Source: Deltaproteobacteria bacterium (GTDB taxonomy: Bacteria; Desulfobacterota; Desulfobacteria; Desulfobacterales; B30-G6). From it: a stretch of DNA of 5,266 bases. The stretch is taken from NCBI GenBank assembly GCA_019313725.1, contig JAFDAT010000271.1, forward strand, positions 1 through 5,266, written 5' to 3'. The notes under the pieces are model-generated. The model saw only the letters and a list, made by a program, of their open reading frames with translations. It was not told the origin of the DNA and ran no database searches. Below are positions 5,140 through 5,266 of this stretch, piece after piece; within the stretch, counting starts at the first letter, position 1; every line of letters starts with the position of its first letter. The position numbers and the translations under genes are program-made.

Positions 5140-5266
5140 CTATTTCCGACCATACAAGAGGTAGTAAACCACCGGTATGACCACGAGGGTAAAGGCTGTG
5201 GACACGATCATGCCGAAGATGATTGACCAGGCCAGGCCGCTGAAAATCGGGTCCAGGGTAATGGGC
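5140..5266 (-). CDS. RND-family efflux pump, C-terminal end (partial)
   Basis: Only the last 41 residues are in the window; the gene continues past the right edge and stops at TAG (5142-5140). The segment PITLDPIFSGLAWSIIFG, then MIVSTAFTLVVIPVVYYLLY and GRK, is the characteristic final transmembrane helix of AcrB/MdtC-type (HAE-1 or related) inner-membrane proton-driven pumps, including the LDPIFSGLA turn and the TLVVIPVVY helix. Such pumps work with a periplasmic adaptor and an outer-membrane channel, which would be expected beyond the edge. Substrate unknown. It is convergent to the flavoprotein gene and shares its terminator. Confidence 0.85.
   Translation of the reverse strand, partial: PITLDPIFSGLAWSIIFGMIVSTAFTLVVIPVVYYLLYGRK

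Overview
The window reads as a piece of a GC-moderate Gram-negative chromosome. The gene set (class I CoA-transferase subunit, OFA/MCT-like MFS carrier, medium-chain KAS III, CrcB/FluC with DUF190, RND pump) and a short CTTTG-type spacer repeat would fit an environmental Desulfobacterota/deltaproteobacterium. This is an inference from gene style; no rRNA or marker gene is present.

Layout. The left edge (about 1-74) holds what may be the last residues of an upstream gene. It is followed on the + strand by a GctB-type CoA-transferase beta subunit (110-874). This gene meets a minus-strand MFS carrier (871-2121) tail to tail, and both stop codons share the four bases TTAG. Upstream of the MFS gene on the same strand lies a 95-base spacer with an in-frame CTTTG-type repeat and an A/T hairpin where a ribosome binding site would be expected. 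Next comes a tight two-gene fluoride unit: crcB/fluC (2573-2956) and, two bases after its stop codon, a DUF190 gene whose best start is at 2570 (2217-2570). A 339-base A/T-rich divergent intergenic region (2957-3295) follows. On the + strand after it are a KAS III-like condensing enzyme (3296-4435) and an A/T-rich pyridoxamine-phosphate-oxidase-like (NimA-like) flavoprotein (4536-5006). The window ends with a strong bidirectional terminator (5089-5138) and the C-terminal end of an RND efflux pump on the minus strand (5140 to the edge).

How the genes work together. The only clear functional unit is crcB-DUF190, predicted to expel fluoride. No fluoride riboswitch is recognisable upstream of it. 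The CoA-transferase subunit needs an alpha partner that is not in the window. The KAS III-like enzyme and the flavoprotein look like single-gene units with their own promoters. The MFS and RND genes are separate transporters that happen to lie nearby. I see no phage, CRISPR, insertion sequence, tRNA or rRNA, and no convincing new multi-gene system. The most unusual items are the repeat and leader in front of the MFS gene, the A/T-rich flavoprotein gene, and the regulatory architecture of the divergent intergenic region.
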